64,000 nt of DNA from SB25 sp050180705 (GCA_050180705.1 JBFXDX010000006.1:1-64000); one strand, 5' to 3'; shown: positions 45,185 through 54,668, counted from the first letter of the stretch. Notes: a model not told the origin generated them from the sequence alone. Numbers and translations are program-made.

Positions 45185-46156
45185 ATGGTTAAAAAACTAT
45201 CATTGTTTTTACTTGGAGTTTTGGTTATATTTTTCACTTCATGTTCAAAAGATGAGGGATCTTCGAATTCTGATTATTCCGATGATATAACTGTAGATTC
45301 AGCAATTGTAGAAATAATTAAAAACGTTAGTGCCGATAGTATTGAAAAGTATGTTCAATCGCTTGAGAGCCTAGAAACAAGGTTTGCCCTTGCACCTAAC
45401 CGAAAAGAAGTCGCATTGAATATACTCAATAAGTTTAAGAGTTTTGGTTTGGACAATATTGTGCTGGATTCTTTTCAACTTAATCAATCCTATGACGGAC
45501 AGGTTTACTATACGTGGCAGTACAATGTAATTGCAACGCTGGAGGGAAGCTCTTATCCCGATAGTATTTGCATAATTGGTGGTCATCACGATTGTATTGT
45601 TCGCTCTGATAGCGGAAATCCTTTATTGTTTGCCCCAGGAGCAAACGATAATGCAAGTGGTGTGGCAACAACGCTTGAAGTTGCAAGAGTGATAAAGTTG
45701 GTGAATTTTGTTCCTAAATCAACCATAAAGTTTATGACTTTTGCAGCAGAAGAACTTGGGTTATATGGAAGTTGGGATTATGCGTGTAAGGCTTTCAATC
45801 AGGGTGAAAAAATTAAAATGATGCTTAACGATGATATGGTGGCTTATTGGTCTAATCCCGATACTTCCAATTGGTGTGTTAACATTATCGACTATCAGAA
45901 TTCAACTTCATTGCGATTAAGCGCTGCACATGCTTGTGCTTTGTATACAACATTGAAAACTGTAAATGATAATACTTATCAGAAGTATAGTGATAGTTAT
46001 CCATTTTCGGCGTATAATTACAAGGCTATATTTTTTATTTCGAATGCTGATGATAAAAATTATCATACAATTAATGATTTGACAACTGCGTGTAATTTTA
46101 AATTTTGCAGAGAGGTCGCCAAGGTCAATTGTGTTTTGCTAATTCAAGATAATTAG
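45185..46156 (+). CDS. M28-family metallopeptidase lipoprotein
   Basis: The 323-residue protein has a lipoprotein signal with lipobox FFTSC (Cys20) followed by SKDEGSS, so it is lipid-anchored. The peptidase domain shows the M28 two-zinc pattern: GGHHD, GANDNASG, AAEELG, NDDM and a late His in DDKNYHTIND. M28 enzymes are mostly aminopeptidases. It is a single gene, divergent from the GT117 operon. Start at 45185 gives the perfect signal sequence. Confidence 0.9.
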   Translation: MVKKLSLFLLGVLVIFFTSCSKDEGSSNSDYSDDITVDSAIVEIIKNVSADSIEKYVQSLESLETRFALAPNRKEVALNILNKFKSFGLDNIVLDSFQLNQSYDGQVYYTWQYNVIATLEGSSYPDSICIIGGHHDCIVRSDSGNPLLFAPGANDNASGVATTLEVARVIKLVNFVPKSTIKFMTFAAEELGLYGSWDYACKAFNQGEKIKMMLNDDMVAYWSNPDTSNWCVNIIDYQNSTSLRLSAAHACALYTTLKTVNDNTYQKYSDSYPFSAYNYKAIFFISNADDKNYHTINDLTTACNFKFCREVAKVNCVLLIQDN

Positions 46157-46208
46157 ACGAAATGATTAAGAAATTTAGTTTTGTCGTATATTTAATTCTT
46201 TTATAGAA

Positions 46209-46216
46209 TATATTTG
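46209..46216 (+). promoter_or_regulatory. -7 box of the TPR-protein gene
   Basis: TATATTTG, 21 bases before the ATG at 46238; TTTG lies 25 bases further upstream, slightly beyond the usual spacing. Confidence 0.5.
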
Positions 46217-46237
46217 AACCTCTAAATATTTATGTAG

Positions 46238-47488
46238 ATGAAGTCGAAAAAAATTATTTACGCCGTTGTTGCGGTATTGGTTATTTTGGTTGCAGGATAC
46301 TTTATTATGAAGCCAAAATTGGCACAGAAGAATTATACTCAGGGGTTAACACTTCTCGATTCAGCAAAGTATCAGGATGCTTATGAGAAATTTAATAAGG
46401 CGATTAGTCTGAACTCTAAAGTTGCCGATTATTACTACAAAAGAGGAGTTGCTCTTTCCGGATTGAGCAAGGATTCTCTAGCTATAGTCGATTATACTAT
46501 GGCGATTAGTATCGATTCGGTTCGTTTCGATTATTACCTTTATCGGGGAATCTCTTCGAGAAAAAGAACTCATTTTGATGCAGCCTTGGCTGATCTAAAT
46601 AAGTCGATTGCTATGAACGATTCCTGCTCTAAGGCTTACTTTGAACGGGGATTACTTAATGCCGCAATGATGGATTTCGATGCTGCAATTAATGATTATA
46701 ATCGCAGTATTCAATTGGATGGTACTAATTTGGAAGCATTTTACAGCCGAGGTGAGTCATTGGCAAATATATCCGATTTTAAAGGAGCCATTGCTGATTA
46801 TGATAAAATGATTGAAGGCTCGAATGCAACTGCCGATGCATACAAGAAACGAGGAATATTTAAGTTGAAGATTCAGGACTACAGCGGGGCTGTGGAAGAT
46901 CTTCTTGTGGCAACCGAGAAGGATACAAAGGATAAGGTAATTCTTTACAATCTCGGTGATGCATATTCAAACCTAAAGGAGTTTGATAAGGCGATAAAGT
47001 TTTTGGATAAAGCATTGTCTATCGATCCAAAATACGATGTGGCCTATGGTGTAAAAGGCGGTGTGCTACTTCGTAAGGGCGATTTTAAATCGGCCATTTC
47101 TACATTCGACAAGGCCATTGCAATTAAAGCCGATTATCTTAAGGCGATATATGGACGAGGAATTGCAAAGGCTTTTTTGAAGGATTATAAAGGCTCAATT
47201 GCGGATTTCTCCAAGGTAATCGCAATCGATAAGGATTTCTCTCAAGCCTACTATAACAGGGCTGTCTCTACAGCAATTCTTGGAAATCATAAGGATGCCT
47301 TGCCCGATTATGATATGGCGATAAAGGCAGATTCTAAAAATCCTGAAGCATACTACAACCGTGGAATTTCTAGAATGAATATTCAGGATACAAAGGGTGC
47401 TTGCGAGGACTTCCATAAATCATTGGAACTTGGCTATCAACCAGCTCAGCAAATGGTTAACATATATTGTCCAAAGAGTAATAAATAG
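46238..47488 (+). CDS. Membrane-anchored TPR-repeat protein
   Basis: The 416-residue protein has an N-terminal membrane helix (IIYAVVAVLVILVAGYFIM) and then about eleven tetratricopeptide repeats covering the rest. The repeats show the usual W/Y-A-G-Y-F-A-P spacing, for example AYFERGLLNAAMMDFDAAIN and AYYNRAVSTAILGNHKDALP. TPR domains are protein-interaction scaffolds, and no catalytic part is present. The gene is single and ends in a terminator that overlaps the end of the convergent kinase gene. Confidence 0.9.
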   Translation: MKSKKIIYAVVAVLVILVAGYFIMKPKLAQKNYTQGLTLLDSAKYQDAYEKFNKAISLNSKVADYYYKRGVALSGLSKDSLAIVDYTMAISIDSVRFDYYLYRGISSRKRTHFDAALADLNKSIAMNDSCSKAYFERGLLNAAMMDFDAAINDYNRSIQLDGTNLEAFYSRGESLANISDFKGAIADYDKMIEGSNATADAYKKRGIFKLKIQDYSGAVEDLLVATEKDTKDKVILYNLGDAYSNLKEFDKAIKFLDKALSIDPKYDVAYGVKGGVLLRKGDFKSAISTFDKAIAIKADYLKAIYGRGIAKAFLKDYKGSIADFSKVIAIDKDFSQAYYNRAVSTAILGNHKDALPDYDMAIKADSKNPEAYYNRGISRMNIQDTKGACEDFHKSLELGYQPAQQMVNIYCPKSNK

Positions 47489-47505
47489 ATAGTATAATAA
47501 TTCGA

Positions 47506-47540
47506 AGCGGTGCATTTATAGTGCATCGCTTTTTTGTTTT
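47506..47540 (+). terminator. Terminator of the TPR gene, overlapping the convergent kinase gene end
   Basis: A 9-bp stem (AGCGGTGCA / TGCATCGCT, one G-T pair) with a 7-base loop is followed by TTTTTTGTTTT. The loop contains the stop codon of the minus-strand kinase gene (47516-47518). Confidence 0.85.
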
Positions 47541-49516
47541 GGGAGTTTAATAATGAATTCGCTGCCTACCGAGACTTCCGATTTTACGCTAATAATTCCT
47601 CCCATCTTATCGACAAAGTCTTTGCAAAGAACCAGTCCTAATCCTGAACTTGGTTCATAATCGGTTCCTAGCCTATTGCTTGAGTTATTGGCTAAGAAAA
47701 GATTGTCAATAATCTCCTGATCCATTCCAATGCCGGTATCTGCAATCTTAATTTCGATTATTTCAGTTTTTTCCTTTGCTAATATTTTAACGCTACCACC
47801 CTTGAGTGTGAATTTTATGGCGTTCGATAAAATGTTCCTGATGATTGTTTGAAGCATATGCGCATCGGTTATTATTTCTAAATCATCAGAAATGTCAAAA
47901 TTAATTGTTACGCCTTTATTTTTTGCGCTATCAATAATTGCTAGCGATGTGTCTTCTATAATTCTTTTTAGTTTAATCGTGATAGGACTATATATTATTG
48001 CACCTCGTTGGATTTTAGACCAATCCAGTAAATTCTCCAGTAAACTATAAAGATGATGTGCCACAATCTGCAAATTATCCGAAAGCAGTAATGCTTTATC
48101 TATTTTTTTCTTTCGAAGTTCATGAACCATTATGTCAGTAACGCTTACGAAGGTGCCAGCAGGCCCTCTTAGATCGTGCGCGATTATTGAGTAGAATTTA
48201 TCTCTTTCGGTGTTGTGAGCAATTAGTTCTGCGTTTTGTTCTGCAATTATACGGCTTTTGTTCTCTAATTGTCTATTCAGTTTCCGGAGTTTCTTGTTTT
48301 TCAGATAAATGATTAGGGCAAATAGTATAAATATTGAAACAATGTAGATAAAGAATATTGTTAGGTATTTTGTTTTAGTTGATTGAAGTAGAATTTCAGC
48401 TTTTTTCTTGTCTAATTCGCTTTGGTATTGCAATGCATTTATTCTGACACCAAGGTCGTTCTTGTAAAAGAACGAAACTTCATTTTGGGCAATATTCATG
48501 TATTTTATTGCTTCCGAAGGCTTGCTTACTTTCTGATACAAATCTCCTAGTAGGTTTGCGTTTATTAGTTTGTAAATTCTTGTTTCGTCATCCTTTGCTT
48601 GATTGAATGCCCTAACCGAGAAATCAATCGCTTCGGTGTATCTTTTTTGATACATTCTTAGTCGGGCTAGGTTGTAGTAGACCAACGGTTTTTCTTTGAA
48701 TTGATTTTCTTGTTCTACCAATTGCATGGCAATATTTAATGTAGAATCTGCTTGCTCGAAATCGAAAATTGCAGAGTATAAGGCACCTCTGATTATTTTG
48801 TTGGAAACAATGGTTTCTGTTTGATTGTATTTGCGAGCAAACTCATCGGAGATATCTAAAAATAAGAATGTGCTATCAATTTTCTTTTTTAGATCTTTGT
48901 CGGACTGCAGAAGGTTTTTCATTGCTTCAACCGAAGGGTTGTTCGATGTTGTAATTTTTAAGTAGGTATCTTTGTAGAAAATAACCTCGTAGTTAGTGGC
49001 TGCAATTCTGTTGTATGTTTTTGCCATCTCCTGCGAGTCCAATTGTTCTTGCTGTATTTTAAGTGCTTTTTTTAGATAGTCCAAAGAGATGGCGTGGTTT
49101 CCGTTTGCTCTGTATGTTTCTCCAATTTCTCTTAATGTTTCGGCGTATTTATTGGTTTGTTTAATTTCGCTGTATGTTTTTGCAGCAGTGTATAACTTTA
49201 GTATTGCCGTTGAATTATCGCCACATAATTTCCATGCTAAGCCGCTTATGTAGTTCGATTCGGCGATTCTTTCATCAATATCAAGCGAGTCTGCTAGTTT
49301 AATGGCTTCTTCGGTGTAATTTAAACTACGATGATCTCCTTTTTTTGTCTTCAACTCGCTAATTTTTATTAGAACGTCGAGTCGCTGTTCGGGTGTTAAC
49401 TTTTTTTGAAGAAGATTCTCTAAACTATCTTCTTGCGGGCTTGCATGGCACAAAACGTAAGATAATAGTCCGAGAACTATTATTAAGACAATTTTTTTAT
49501 GTGCAACATTGTTCAT
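47516..49516 (-). CDS. TPR-domain sensor histidine kinase
   Basis: The 666-residue protein has a signal sequence (about 1-25) and a periplasmic region of TPR-like helical repeats (about 30-370; YAETLREIGETYRANGNHAI is a clear repeat). A membrane helix (about 382-405) leads to a coiled coil, then HisKA with His447 in SIIAHDLRGP and HATPase (NILSNAIKF, DTGIGM, GLGLVLCKDF). No receiver domain is attached. Its start abuts the stop of a beta-barrel protein gene without any gap (49516/49517), so the pair is co-transcribed and translation may be coupled. Confidence 0.92.
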   Translation of the reverse strand: MNNVAHKKIVLIIVLGLLSYVLCHASPQEDSLENLLQKKLTPEQRLDVLIKISELKTKKGDHRSLNYTEEAIKLADSLDIDERIAESNYISGLAWKLCGDNSTAILKLYTAAKTYSEIKQTNKYAETLREIGETYRANGNHAISLDYLKKALKIQQEQLDSQEMAKTYNRIAATNYEVIFYKDTYLKITTSNNPSVEAMKNLLQSDKDLKKKIDSTFLFLDISDEFARKYNQTETIVSNKIIRGALYSAIFDFEQADSTLNIAMQLVEQENQFKEKPLVYYNLARLRMYQKRYTEAIDFSVRAFNQAKDDETRIYKLINANLLGDLYQKVSKPSEAIKYMNIAQNEVSFFYKNDLGVRINALQYQSELDKKKAEILLQSTKTKYLTIFFIYIVSIFILFALIIYLKNKKLRKLNRQLENKSRIIAEQNAELIAHNTERDKFYSIIAHDLRGPAGTFVSVTDIMVHELRKKKIDKALLLSDNLQIVAHHLYSLLENLLDWSKIQRGAIIYSPITIKLKRIIEDTSLAIIDSAKNKGVTINFDISDDLEIITDAHMLQTIIRNILSNAIKFTLKGGSVKILAKEKTEIIEIKIADTGIGMDQEIIDNLFLANNSSNRLGTDYEPSSGLGLVLCKDFVDKMGGIISVKSEVSVGSEFIIKLPKQKSDAL

Positions 49517-50596
49517 CTACGGTTTTTCATAAACTCGGCCATCGAAAGTTAACCGGAACACGTATGAGTATTCGGTTATTCCATTTTTAATATCGATATA
49601 AGCATTAAACCCAGTGCAAATGTTGAACTGTTTGTTCAGCATTTTATTAAGGTAAAGTTGCATGGTGATTAGTTCCCGTTTTTTTTCGTCGAACAATTCA
49701 TTAATTGTTGATGTAGATCCGTAAAGTTCTTCGCCTCTAGGGTTTACGAAAGTTGTTGCATACCAGTATCCAGCCTCAAGTTGAAGGTTTGGCCAAATCA
49801 TGGCAATTTTAGGATGAATGGCGGTACCATTCTTGTACTTTGTGTGTGGCGATGGCGATTTATCCGAAGACAAATAGCCTGCAATCTTTACTTCTGCATC
49901 GGCGTTTCCAAAAGGAAGTTTAAAATGGTGGCCAATTTCTCCCCCTAGGTTTATTAATGTTGTAACAGGTAAACCGGTGCTATCAATTTGTCCACCCTGA
50001 TGGGTTGCCAATGCAATAGCCGACGCATAAATGCCGTTTTTCTGTTCAAATGAAGCAGGCTTATATTTTGATACAAATCCAACAGTAAATTGCTCCTGAA
50101 AAGGGCTTCCATTTTTGATGTACTTTTCCCAGTTAACCCACAAATCGCCTTTGAATCTAGATTTATCCATTTTGAATTGTACTCCCAATTCGGGTTGGTT
50201 TAGGTAAAATCGTTCTGTTTTAAATAGTGGTTCTGGAAGTTGATGGTTGTCTTTTGAGTCGATATTTCCCACTATCATTTTAAATGTGGGAGAAACAAGG
50301 TAGGTTAGTTTTACGATAGGTACAAACTTTTCTAAACTATCAGTTCCCGCTGCGTATATAATATGAAAACCAGCATCTACCTTAAAATTATCAGATTCGA
50401 TACCTAATGTTGGTTGAATGAAAAAGCCAGGAATTGTGTATCCTTTCTTTATATCGCCGGTAAATTCTTTGTTGTCGAAAAATGCAGATGTATAAAGATT
50501 AACACTGATTTTAGTGCTGTCGGTATTTGCAAATAAACCGTTAAGACTAAAGAGAAAACAAGCAATAAATAGTGATTTGCGAAGTGAACTCATCAT
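49517..50596 (-). CDS. Predicted outer-membrane beta-barrel protein
   Basis: The 359-residue product starts with a signal peptide (MMSSLRKSLFIACFLFSLNGLFA) and consists mainly of alternating beta strands, ending in YSYVFRLTFDGRVYEKP. The pattern resembles porin-like barrels of Bacteroidota; I cannot assign a transport substrate. Start set at 50596, at the first of two consecutive ATG codons; the frame extends to 50683 without a signal-like start. It is directly followed, with no spacing, by a TPR-domain histidine kinase, which suggests a functional link. Confidence 0.8.
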   Translation of the reverse strand: MMSSLRKSLFIACFLFSLNGLFANTDSTKISVNLYTSAFFDNKEFTGDIKKGYTIPGFFIQPTLGIESDNFKVDAGFHIIYAAGTDSLEKFVPIVKLTYLVSPTFKMIVGNIDSKDNHQLPEPLFKTERFYLNQPELGVQFKMDKSRFKGDLWVNWEKYIKNGSPFQEQFTVGFVSKYKPASFEQKNGIYASAIALATHQGGQIDSTGLPVTTLINLGGEIGHHFKLPFGNADAEVKIAGYLSSDKSPSPHTKYKNGTAIHPKIAMIWPNLQLEAGYWYATTFVNPRGEELYGSTSTINELFDEKKRELITMQLYLNKMLNKQFNICTGFNAYIDIKNGITEYSYVFRLTFDGRVYEKP

Positions 50597-50800
50597 TAAA
50601 ATTTTATTAAAGTTACTATGTTTAGAGCAACGGTGAGTATTATTGGTGTTTAAAAAGTTGAATTTACAATAAGAAATTCTCATTTATCTTCATGTATTCA
50701 TGCGTTAGGTATTTATAATTTTAAATATCAAGTTGATAAATTTAAATTTAATCAACTAAATTGCACCAAATATAAGTATAAACCTCTCAAAACAACTATT

Positions 50801-51967
50801 ATGACTTGGAAACGACGAATTAAAATAGCAGGATTCCTGCTCCTGACCGTTTTGGTAATATACCTTGCATTGCCTCAGAATCATTTTATTGTTAGGGCAT
50901 TAATTTTCCAGCAGGTTAATATTGATGATTATAAAATTTTTTCGAATAGAACTGTTAAGAAAGGCATTGGTGAACCCTGGAAGGTCTCGAAAGATTATAA
51001 TAGTTACTCATTGAATAAGGAACAGTTGGACTATTTCAAAAATTTTAGAACCGTTGTATATTTGGTGGTAAAGGATACCTCGTTGCTTTTCGAGTCGTAT
51101 TGGGATGGTTATGGTAACGAGTCTATTTCGAACTCTTTTTCAATGGCCAAGAGTATTGTTAGTTTGCTGGTTGGTTGTGCAATTCAGGATGGTTTCATTA
51201 AGAGCGTTGACGAACCAATTGGAAATTATTTGCCCGAGTTTAAGGATGGCGATAAAGCTAAGGTTACCATAAAGCATTTGCTAACGATGAGCTCTGGTTT
51301 AAGCTGGGATGAATCGTATAGTACGCTTTTCTCTTTAACCACAAAAGGGTACTATGGGAACGATTTGCCTAAATTAGTGCTTAATCAGTCTTTAGTTAAA
51401 GAACCCGGAAAACTTTTTGAGTATCGAAGTGGCGATACCCAATTATTGTCGCTTATTGTGGAAAAAGCAACAGGAAAGTCGCTTTCCGATTATGCTTCGG
51501 AACGAATTTGGACGAAAATTGGTGCCGAGCACGATGCCCTTTGGTGTTTGGATAAAGAGAATGGAGTTGAGAAAGCATTCTGTTGTTTTAACTCTAATGC
51601 CCGCGACTTTGCTAGATTTGGTCAACTATTGCTCAATAATGGTCAGTGGAATGGAGTTCAAATTGTTCCAGCAGAGTATTTGAAAGAATCATTTACTCCA
51701 GTAAATTATTTAATTGATGCAGAAACCGGAAAGCCTTGTAATTTCTATGGTTACCAATGGTGGATGATTAATTTTGAAGGTCATAATGTAGTTTATGCTA
51801 GAGGTTTGCTTGGACAGTATATCTTTGCCATTCCCGATTTGAATGCGGTAATTGTTCGGTTGGGACATGTTCGGAATAGTAACAAAATTGATGGACATCC
51901 CGAGGATGTTCATATGTACTTAAAGTATGGAATTGATATTATTAACAGCACAATAAAATCAGAGTAA
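50801..51967 (+). CDS. Serine hydrolase of the beta-lactamase/PBP-like family
   Basis: The 388-residue protein has an N-terminal membrane anchor or signal helix (about 8-22) and the serine-hydrolase core of class C/penicillin-binding-like enzymes: SxxK at Ser114-Met-Ala-Lys117 (NSFSMAKSIVSLL), a tyrosine motif FEYRSGDTQL in place of YxN, and VYARGLLGQYIF replacing the KTG triad. LLTMSSGLSWDES is a family-typical segment. Substrate may be a peptide, ester or amide; beta-lactam resistance should not be inferred. Its stop overlaps the next start in TAATG. Confidence 0.88.
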   Translation: MTWKRRIKIAGFLLLTVLVIYLALPQNHFIVRALIFQQVNIDDYKIFSNRTVKKGIGEPWKVSKDYNSYSLNKEQLDYFKNFRTVVYLVVKDTSLLFESYWDGYGNESISNSFSMAKSIVSLLVGCAIQDGFIKSVDEPIGNYLPEFKDGDKAKVTIKHLLTMSSGLSWDESYSTLFSLTTKGYYGNDLPKLVLNQSLVKEPGKLFEYRSGDTQLLSLIVEKATGKSLSDYASERIWTKIGAEHDALWCLDKENGVEKAFCCFNSNARDFARFGQLLLNNGQWNGVQIVPAEYLKESFTPVNYLIDAETGKPCNFYGYQWWMINFEGHNVVYARGLLGQYIFAIPDLNAVIVRLGHVRNSNKIDGHPEDVHMYLKYGIDIINSTIKSE

Positions 51968-53163
51968 TGAGCGACAATTTACTTTTAAACTTAGAACGAT
52001 TAAGAATTAAACTTCTTGCATTTCCTGCTGCCGAGATGTCTGTTTTTGATAAGGCAAAGAAGAAGTACATGGGATTGTTTAATCCCGATCAGGTTGAATT
52101 CGCAAACGAAAAACCCGATGTTTTGATGTTTTTAACAGGAGGTTCAGAGAGAATAGCCATTGAGTCTGTTCAGGAGTACCGATTCTATTTAATGATTGCA
52201 TCCAAGGAGGGAAATTCGTGGGCTGCAGCTACCGAGGTTAAGGCTTGGATGAATCAACACAACATATCATCAGTATTGATCAATGCCGATAGTTCAGATT
52301 CTGCTGCTATTGTGGAGAATTTCTACCATGTTTTAAATGGGGTACGTCGTTTACATGGTCAACGTTTGGGTGTTGTTGGAAAACCGTCCGACTGGTTGGT
52401 TTCCTCAACTGTTAGCCCATTTTTATTGCAAAGCCGAATGGGAATAGAGCAGGTCGATATTGCCTGGTCCGATATTGTGTTTGAGGAGGTAAAGCAAATT
52501 GCACCCGATTTTACATCGCTGTTTAGTTGCGCCGAGAATAAGAGTGAACTGGTAGAGAGTGGAAAAATTTATGAAGGTTTGGCGTCGTTAATACCGTTCT
52601 ATAAGCTAAATGCACTTTCAGTGGAATGTTTCCCACTGGTTAATCAAACTGGGCATACGGCATGTTTGGCTCTTGCCAAGTTGAATTTCGATAATATACC
52701 TTCGGCATGCGAGGCCGATAATTGTAGTGCAGCAGGTATTATGCTTGCAAACGAGGTGTGTGGTGTAATTCCTTGGATGGCAAATACAATTCAAGTGGAG
52801 GGAAATAAAGCTCTTTTTGCCCATTGTACAGTGCCTGTGAACTTATTAAGCAGTTTTAAGATTGATACTCATTACGAAACTAATAAGGGACAGGCCATTG
52901 CCGGTGAGGTGAAGGCTGATGAGGTTACCATTTTCCGACTCGACAATACCTTAAGTAAAATATTTGTAACAACTGCAAAGGTGATTTCTCGACCTAAAGG
53001 AAAAACTGCTTGTAGAACGCAGTTAGAAATGGCTATTTCTGATTCCGCAAACAAGTATTTTATGAATAAACCATTTGGAAATCATCATCTTTTGCTGCCA
53101 GGGAATCTAACTGGGCAATTAAAACTAGCCGCATTAATTTTAAGGATGGAGGTTGTCGAATAA
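51967..53163 (+). CDS. L-fucose/L-arabinose isomerase-like protein
   Basis: The 398-residue protein looks like the isomerase-fold family (FucI/AraA-like) that is common in Bacteroidota as 'fucose isomerase-like protein'. Supporting segments are LMFLTGGSERIAIE, VLNGVRRLHGQRLGVVGKPSDW and ACEADNCSAAGIMLANEV, the last in the place of the metal-binding region. The length is shorter than true FucI (about 590) and near the C-terminal-domain plus core form. It is translationally coupled to a serine hydrolase, an unusual partner. Family assignment is moderate; activity is unknown. Confidence 0.72.
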   Translation: MSDNLLLNLERLRIKLLAFPAAEMSVFDKAKKKYMGLFNPDQVEFANEKPDVLMFLTGGSERIAIESVQEYRFYLMIASKEGNSWAAATEVKAWMNQHNISSVLINADSSDSAAIVENFYHVLNGVRRLHGQRLGVVGKPSDWLVSSTVSPFLLQSRMGIEQVDIAWSDIVFEEVKQIAPDFTSLFSCAENKSELVESGKIYEGLASLIPFYKLNALSVECFPLVNQTGHTACLALAKLNFDNIPSACEADNCSAAGIMLANEVCGVIPWMANTIQVEGNKALFAHCTVPVNLLSSFKIDTHYETNKGQAIAGEVKADEVTIFRLDNTLSKIFVTTAKVISRPKGKTACRTQLEMAISDSANKYFMNKPFGNHHLLLPGNLTGQLKLAALILRMEVVE

Positions 53164-53265
53164 TATGAGTTTTTCTTAATGTATATTTAATGGCATTGAA
53201 TTTGTAAATTTCAAAACTGTTATTAATTTTATTATTGATTTTATTAACCCTAAAAATTAAAAATT

Positions 53266-53856
53266 ATGATTAAGAAAATTACCCTTGTTGCAGCAGTTGT
53301 TTTATTTGCTATTGCTGCTAATGCTCAAATTAAGGTAAATGCTGGGGCAGGCCTCCTTTTTCCTACTGGCGATTTTGGAGATGTTGCTAAAACAGGATTT
53401 GGAGTTAATATTGGTGGAAAATATATGTTAAATGAAAAAATGGCAGTTGGATTTGCTGTGGGGTATAATAGTTTGGCCGCATCTGATGATATTGTTGATG
53501 CTTTTAAATTTCTTGCAGGAACAGACGATGTAGATATGAAATATACTATTATTCCAGTTGTAGGATCTTTCTCTTATTTTTTTAAAACTGATGGATTCAA
53601 ACCTTATGCTGGGTTAGATTTGGGTATCTATACTGCTAACGTGAAACTTGAGATTGATGGAGAAGATGTTACAGATGACGCTGGTTTGGATGGTGAAACT
53701 AAGTTGGGCTTTGCTCCAACCCTTGGCTTTGAATATAGTTTTAGCGATAAATTGGCGCTTGATGTTAATGCAAAGTATAACTATATTATGACAGAAGATA
53801 ATGCAACAACCGCTTTTGGTATAAATGTAGGTGTTGTTTTTACATTGGGTAATTAA
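53266..53856 (+). CDS. Small outer-membrane beta-barrel protein (OmpA/OmpW-like porin fold)
   Basis: The 196-residue product has a signal peptide (MIKKITLVAAVVLFAIAANAQ) and an eight-strand barrel pattern: GAGLLFPTGDF, NIGGKYMLNEKMAVGFAVGY, KPYAGLDLGIY, GFAPTLGFEYSF and a terminal strand GINVGVVFTLGN. Such OMP_b-brl proteins are often abundant surface proteins with unclear roles. Gene order and leader sequence are very like those of the next gene, a paralogue. A terminator follows. Confidence 0.87.
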   Translation: MIKKITLVAAVVLFAIAANAQIKVNAGAGLLFPTGDFGDVAKTGFGVNIGGKYMLNEKMAVGFAVGYNSLAASDDIVDAFKFLAGTDDVDMKYTIIPVVGSFSYFFKTDGFKPYAGLDLGIYTANVKLEIDGEDVTDDAGLDGETKLGFAPTLGFEYSFSDKLALDVNAKYNYIMTEDNATTAFGINVGVVFTLGN

Positions 53857-53877
53857 AATAGATTCTGCAATAATTCT

Positions 53878-53903
53878 AGCCGCCTTAAATGGGCGGCTTT
53901 TTT
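53878..53903 (+). terminator. Terminator after the first small barrel gene
   Basis: A 7-bp stem (AGCCGCC / GGCGGCT) with a 7-base loop is followed by six T. Confidence 0.87.
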
Positions 53904-53985
53904 ATATAGAGTTATTTAACATCTTATGATAGTTTGTCGACACAGAGATTTGTTTTTTAATTTATAAACCTTAAAATTTAAAATT

Positions 53986-54579
53986 ATGATTAGGAAAGTT
54001 ACATTGTTTGTGTTTTTTTGTTTTGCAGTTTTTATTGTTAATGCACAGGTAGAAAAAGGAAAGTTTTTATTATCTGGTTCTTCAGAATTTTCTCTTTCAT
54101 CTTCAACCTCAACACCAAAATATGATGGAGAAACCATTGATGAATATGAAATAAAAACTTCTTCATTTAAAATTGCACCTGAGTTTGGCTACTTTGTAAT
54201 GGATGGTTTGGCCGTTGGGGTTAGTCTCTCATATGAAAGAGCAAAATCGAAATTTGGAGATGAGGATTGGTCAGATCCATCTACTAGTTTAGGAATTGCT
54301 GCTTTTGGAAAATATTATATTGGAGAAAGTAAGTTTAAACCTTATGGAGGGGCAATGGTTGGGTATTTATCGTCTGCCTCATCTAACGATGATGAGTATA
54401 AATTTGGAGGTTTAGCTCTTGGGTTTGAACTTGGTGGTGCTTATTTTGTAAATGAGTCGATTGCTATTGAGGCAGGCTTGGCTTACAATTATGCAAAGTT
54501 AAAAAATTCGAAAGACAGCAAGGCTGTTTATAATGTTGGAGGATTAGGATTAAATATTGGCGTTACCGTTGCATTCTAG
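53986..54579 (+). CDS. Small outer-membrane beta-barrel protein (paralogue)
   Basis: The 197-residue protein has a signal peptide (MIRKVTLFVFFCFAVFIVNAQ) and a barrel pattern like its left neighbour: FKIAPEFGYFVMDGLAVGVS, FKPYGGAMVGYLS, GFELGGAYFVNESIAIEAGL and the terminal GGLGLNIGVTVAF ending in Phe. A Ser/Thr-rich loop (SEFSLSSSTSTPKYD) follows the first strand. It has its own terminator and probably its own promoter, so the two barrel genes are parallel single units. Confidence 0.86.
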   Translation: MIRKVTLFVFFCFAVFIVNAQVEKGKFLLSGSSEFSLSSSTSTPKYDGETIDEYEIKTSSFKIAPEFGYFVMDGLAVGVSLSYERAKSKFGDEDWSDPSTSLGIAAFGKYYIGESKFKPYGGAMVGYLSSASSNDDEYKFGGLALGFELGGAYFVNESIAIEAGLAYNYAKLKNSKDSKAVYNVGGLGLNIGVTVAF

Positions 54580-54599
54580 TTCAACTAAATTTATTGGAG

Positions 54600-54630
54600 A
54601 GAGGCATTCCTTTGGGTTTGCCTCTTTTTA
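54600..54630 (+). terminator. Terminator after the second small barrel gene
   Basis: A 7-bp stem (AGAGGCA / TGCCTCT) with a 12-base loop is followed by five T. Confidence 0.75.
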
Positions 54631-54668
54631 TATGGTTTTGTTGTATGCGGTATAAAGATCATTTTTAA

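Noticed and set aside
50801..51967. Antibiotic-resistance beta-lactamase
   Set aside because: The KTG and YxN motifs are altered and many cellular serine hydrolases share the fold; resistance cannot be inferred.
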